Shown here one piece after another: positions 32,693 to 34,884 of a DNA stretch of 34,884 nt (the first letter of the stretch is position 1; each line of letters starts with the position of its first letter). The stretch spans positions 1 through 34,884 of the forward strand of contig BATO01000067.1 of assembly GCA_000474255.1 (NCBI GenBank), in the 5' to 3' direction. Below the pieces are notes generated by a model. The model did no database searches. It was not told where the DNA came from and worked only from the letters and a program-made list of their open reading frames with translations. Source of the DNA: Aquipseudomonas alcaligenes MRY13-0052. Lineage in GTDB: Bacteria; Pseudomonadota; Gammaproteobacteria; Pseudomonadales; Pseudomonadaceae. A program made the translations under genes and the position numbers.

Positions 32693-33003
32693 GATTCGGA
32701 CTCCCAACCGGCGACACCCAGAATATGGGCCAGCGAGCGCTTGATCGCCGTATCCGGCTCGCGCTCGCCGCTCTCGATCAGGGCCAGATAAACCGGGCTG
32801 ATGCCAACGGCGCGGGCCAATTGTTCCTGGCTCTGCCCCTGCGCCTCGCGCAATGCCTGGAGCTGCGAGAAAGCAGGGGTGGCGGCGGCGCTGCTGGGCG
32901 CCTGGGTGGCTTGTCCGGCAGCCTGTAGCAGTGCCTGGTAATCAGCCCAGGGCAACACTGCGTACTCTGCTTCACCGTCACGCATGATCACTTGCACGTT
33001 CAT
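32689..33003 (-). CDS. Xre-type HTH regulator with antitoxin-like N-terminus
   Basis: The 104-residue protein has an N-terminal segment (MNVQVIMRDGEAEYAVLPWA, continuing DYQALLQ) like the Phd/YefM-type stretch found in many small Xre proteins. An Ala/Pro-rich linker follows, and then a Cro/C1 helix-turn-helix (about 52-97: LREAQGQSQEQLARAVGISP, followed by YLALIESGEREPD). The start at 33003 follows GGGAG. It is the first gene of the operon and its stop overlaps the second gene. An autoregulator or antitoxin-type role is plausible; no toxin is recognisable next to it. Confidence 0.8.
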   Translation of the reverse strand: MNVQVIMRDGEAEYAVLPWADYQALLQAAGQATQAPSSAAATPAFSQLQALREAQGQSQEQLARAVGISPVYLALIESGEREPDTAIKRSLAHILGVAGWESES

Positions 33004-33138
33004 TAAAACTCCCGTGGACAGCAGTGCCGACAGCTTCAGCACTTTCCTTGCAGATCGCCATATTAACAGGGCGAATCAGCCTCCGGGGGCCATCAGTGAA
33101 CAAGCTGTGAACCCGTGTGCGCCTGCACTTCGCCGGTC
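33004..33138. other. short intergenic region upstream of the Xre operon
   Basis: The 135 bases between the DUF1232 stop and the Xre start hold the operon's promoter region. A TAATAT -10-like hexamer reads on the minus strand at 33065-33060, but no good -35 is seen at 16-18 bases. No gene or clear hairpin is visible. Confidence 0.4.
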
Positions 33139-33582
33139 TCAGAGCACCTCGTCGATCACCTCTTCACGAGCCGGTATGCGCTCCAGGGAAGCGCTCACTT
33201 CCGGCGTCTGCGCCTCGCGCCAATGGCGGAAGGCGTCGATCTCGGCGCTCCAGGTCTTGAGCACCCAGGCGAGCACGCCGAGGTCATCGATCAGGCCGAC
33301 ACCGAGCACCCAATCTGGGATGGCATCCACCGGGGTGAGGAAGTACACCAGCCCGGCAACGATGGAGAGCAACGCCTTGGGGCTGATGTCACGGTACTGG
33401 CCACGCAGGCGCGCCACGCAAAGGGCCAGTAACACCTGCAGGTCGTCCTTCACCGCACCCAGGCGGCCGCTCTGTTTCGCGCTCTTGCGGGTCACCGCCA
33501 GCAACAGCGCAGGCAATCTTCCGCGCGCCAGGAAACGCCGTGCAATGGGCAGGTAACGCTCGAGATTCGGGGGTATTTTCAT
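33139..33582 (-). CDS. DUF1232 (YkvA-like) membrane protein
   Basis: The 147-residue protein has the DUF1232/YkvA core PKALLSIVAGLVYFLTPVDA (about residues 69-88) followed by IPDWVLGVGLIDDLGVLAWV, giving one or two membrane segments. The N-terminal 65 residues are basic and helical, and the C-terminus is acidic. Function is unknown for the family. The start has GAGGAG seven bases ahead. A palindrome of two inverted DnaA boxes lies 42-68 bases upstream, so DnaA could influence its transcription. Confidence 0.85.
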   Translation of the reverse strand: MKIPPNLERYLPIARRFLARGRLPALLLAVTRKSAKQSGRLGAVKDDLQVLLALCVARLRGQYRDISPKALLSIVAGLVYFLTPVDAIPDWVLGVGLIDDLGVLAWVLKTWSAEIDAFRHWREAQTPEVSASLERIPAREEVIDEVL

Positions 33583-33623
33583 GGTCGCTCCTCGGCAAAC
33601 CGCATGGGAACGGGCCTATGGGC

Positions 33624-33650
33624 GGTTACCCACAGAAGCTGTGGATAACC
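33624..33650. promoter_or_regulatory. inverted pair of DnaA boxes upstream of the DUF1232 gene
   Basis: GGTTACCCACAG (33624-33635) and CTGTGGATAACC (33639-33650) form a 12-bp inverted repeat with one mismatch and a 3-base spacer. The right arm contains TGTGGATAA, the perfect DnaA box TTATCCACA on the minus strand; the left arm contains TTACCCACA, one base off. They overlap the expected promoter of the DUF1232 gene. Confidence 0.65.
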
Positions 33651-33818
33651 TTGTTAGCAGTTTATCCCGACAACCTGCAAAAGCCCGCGCCACGCGGCTT
33701 CGCTACAGATCGGCGATTTTTTGGCCAAGCTAAAAACACCAACAAAATCAACTGGTTGAAAATCGACCAGCGCCTGCGACAGCAAACCGCAGTGACAAGT
33801 CCCGTGGTTACTCGGTCA

Positions 33819-33827
33819 TGTGCATAA
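33819..33827 (-). promoter_or_regulatory. additional DnaA box
   Basis: TGTGCATAA reads TTATGCACA on the minus strand, which fits the DnaA-box consensus TTATNCACA. It lies about 170 bases from the inverted pair, across the A+T-rich patch. Confidence 0.5.
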
Positions 33828-33959
33828 CCGTAACACCAGGATGCCGGAACACCTTCGTTCAGACCCGGCAGTCAGCACCAGGTTCGCTCCGTGACCGCAT
33901 CGGCAAAACCGGTTACCGAAACGCAGCGCGGCTATCCGAAAGAGTGGCCCCGGCCGCAG

Positions 33960-33990
33960 AAACGAAAACGCCCCGCAATGCGGGGCGCCT
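33960..33990 (-). terminator. terminator of the FKBP isomerase gene
   Basis: On the minus strand a stem of CGCCCCGC/GCGGGGCG (33980-33987 with 33969-33976, loop ATT) is followed by TTTTCGTTT. It starts 18 bases past the stop at 34005. Confidence 0.88.
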
Positions 33991-34004
33991 CGAAAGACAA
34001 CGGC

Positions 34005-34715
34005 TTACTGCTGGGGAGCGGCAGCCGGGTCCTTGATGCCGATCAGCTCCAGGTCGAACACCAGTACGGAGTTCGCCGGGATCGCCGGGCTCGGGCTCTG
34101 CTCGCCGTAGGCCAGCTCGCTCGGGATATACAGTTTGACCTTCTCGCCAACGTGCATCAGTTGCAGGCCTTCGACCCAACCCGGGATCACGCCGTTGACC
34201 GGCAGGTCGATCGGGCTGCCACGCTGGATGGAGCTGTCGAAGACGGTGCCATCGGTCAGCTTGCCTTCGTAGTGAACGGTCACCACGTCGGTGGCCTTGG
34301 GCTGAGCGCCTTTGGCCGCCTGGACGATTTCATACTGCAGGCCGGAGGCGGTGGTGGTCACGCCTTCACGCTTGCCGTTCTCTTCGAGGAACTTCTTGCC
34401 CGCCTTGGCGGATTCCTCGTTGAGCTTGGTCATGCGCTCTTCGGCACGCTTCTGCAGGAAGGCAAAGGCCTCAACCAGCTCGTCGTCCTTCAGGCGCTGT
34501 TCCTTCTTGCCGATGGCATCTTCGATGCCCTGGGCGACAGCTTTGGAATCCAGATCGTCCATGCCTTCCTGGGCCAGGCTCTTGCCCATGTTCAGGCCGA
34601 TGCCATAGGAGGCCTTCTGTGCCGGAGTCTTGAGCTCGACGCTGGTCTGCGAATCGCAGCCCGCGAGCACCAGGCCCACCAGAGCCACAGCCGCTGCCAA
34701 CCGATGTTGTTTCAT
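34005..34715 (-). CDS. FKBP-type peptidyl-prolyl isomerase lipoprotein (FkpA/Mip-like)
   Basis: The 236-residue protein is a lipoprotein with signal peptide and lipobox LVLAGC (C20), a helical dimerisation domain (FKBP_N, about residues 28-120) and a C-terminal FKBP domain (about 135-228: VTVHYEGKLTDGTVFDSS, GVIPGWVEGLQLM, YIPSELAYGE). This matches FkpA/Mip-type periplasmic chaperone-isomerases, here membrane-anchored. D after C20 (C-D-S) would favour inner-membrane retention by the Lol +2 rule known in enterics, but Pseudomonas sorting rules differ, so location is uncertain. It is followed by a strong terminator. Confidence 0.93.
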   Translation of the reverse strand: MKQHRLAAAVALVGLVLAGCDSQTSVELKTPAQKASYGIGLNMGKSLAQEGMDDLDSKAVAQGIEDAIGKKEQRLKDDELVEAFAFLQKRAEERMTKLNEESAKAGKKFLEENGKREGVTTTASGLQYEIVQAAKGAQPKATDVVTVHYEGKLTDGTVFDSSIQRGSPIDLPVNGVIPGWVEGLQLMHVGEKVKLYIPSELAYGEQSPSPAIPANSVLVFDLELIGIKDPAAAPQQ

Positions 34716-34826
34716 GCTGATTCCTTGTCTGTCCGCCGTGATGGCATGTTCTATGAAGTCGCGAGCTTAGCAGGCCCCTGCGACCAGTGGCTATGGGCAT
34801 ATAGGATCGGAGAACAGGCAAATAGT

Positions 34827-34884
34827 TCAGCGCTGGGCGGCGAGAAACGCATGAATTGCCAGCATTTTTTCGCAGAGGCGGGGC
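34827..34884 (-). CDS. possible C-terminal end of a truncated gene
   Basis: An open frame enters from the right edge on the minus strand and ends at a TGA (34829-34827). Its last residues read PRLCEKMLAIHAFLAAQR. The stretch is too short to identify, and the call rests only on the open frame and on its orientation matching the FKBP gene. Confidence 0.4.
   Translation of the reverse strand, partial: PRLCEKMLAIHAFLAAQR

Larger units (their letters stand above)
33583..34004. other. 420-base intergenic region with DnaA boxes and A+T-rich patch
   Basis: No gene is supported here; the open frame across 33818-34036 has no ribosome binding site and runs over the fkp terminator. Visible elements are the inverted DnaA boxes at 33624-33650, another DnaA box at 33819-33827, and an A+T-rich patch at about 33710-33770 (CGATTTTTTGG, CTAAAAACACC, AACAAAATCAAC), unusually low in G+C for this window. 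The terminator of the FKBP gene is at its right edge. Confidence 0.6.

Noticed and set aside
33818-34036. 72-residue frame upstream of the FKBP terminator
   Set aside because: No ribosome binding site, no recognisable protein, and it runs through the terminator into the 3' end of the FKBP gene.

Overview
The window is a GC-rich (well over 60% G+C by eye), densely packed stretch of gamma-proteobacterial chromosome, almost certainly Pseudomonas. Pointers are minCDE with a TTG-started minD, rluA and apeB close by, a lipobox FKBP isomerase, a Prc protease next to an EAL/CBS/GGDEF protein, and strong G/C third-position bias in every real gene. From memory, the order resembles P. aeruginosa PAO1 around PA3234-PA3262 (actP, a lauroyl acyltransferase, minCDE, rluA, a GntR/ABC operon, prc, FKBP). 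The gmhA, kptA and ahpCF genes look like differences from that backbone. No tRNA, rRNA, insertion sequence, prophage or CRISPR array was seen.

Layout. 1-2117: acetate permease operon yjcH-actP (minus strand). 2346-4242: a small DUF2061 protein and a GH17-like membrane glycosidase. 4286-4590: palindromic extragenic repeats. 4640-7312: a small membrane protein, then a periplasmic serine hydrolase coupled to MlaA (VacJ). 7457-10472: pirin, facing a patatin-like lipase and a LpxL-type acyltransferase. 10615-13803: minCDE, rluA and a methyltransferase. 13926-15817: apeB and an enteric-type gmhA, followed by a heptamer minisatellite and a dispersed repeat. 16071-22271: a GntR/UTRA regulator divergent from a six-gene operon (binding protein, alkaline-phosphatase-superfamily phosphodiesterase, two permeases, ATPase, HAD phosphatase). 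22335-24273: GNAT, VOC, a small acidic protein and kptA. 24377-26637: ahpC-ahpF with an OxyR-like site. 26816-31830: quinone oxidoreductase, prc and an EAL/CBS/GGDEF protein. 31857-33003: an Xre-unknown-Sel1 operon. 33139-33582: a DUF1232 protein with DnaA boxes upstream. 34005-34715: FKBP isomerase. The last 58 bases may hold the end of another gene.

How the genes fit together. Most are housekeeping or envelope genes: division-site placement, lipid A acylation, phospholipid asymmetry, peroxide defence and periplasmic proteolysis. The best candidate for an under-described system is the 16071-22271 operon. It combines import of a solute, a cytoplasmic phosphodiesterase or phosphonohydrolase, and a SerB-like HAD phosphatase. 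Its regulator's promoter carries sites resembling those of the phosphonate regulator PhnF. I infer that it imports and dismantles an organophosphorus compound; the substrate cannot be read from the sequence. Second-rank signals are inverted DnaA boxes at 33624-33650 and the two 15-bp repeats upstream of yjcH-actP.
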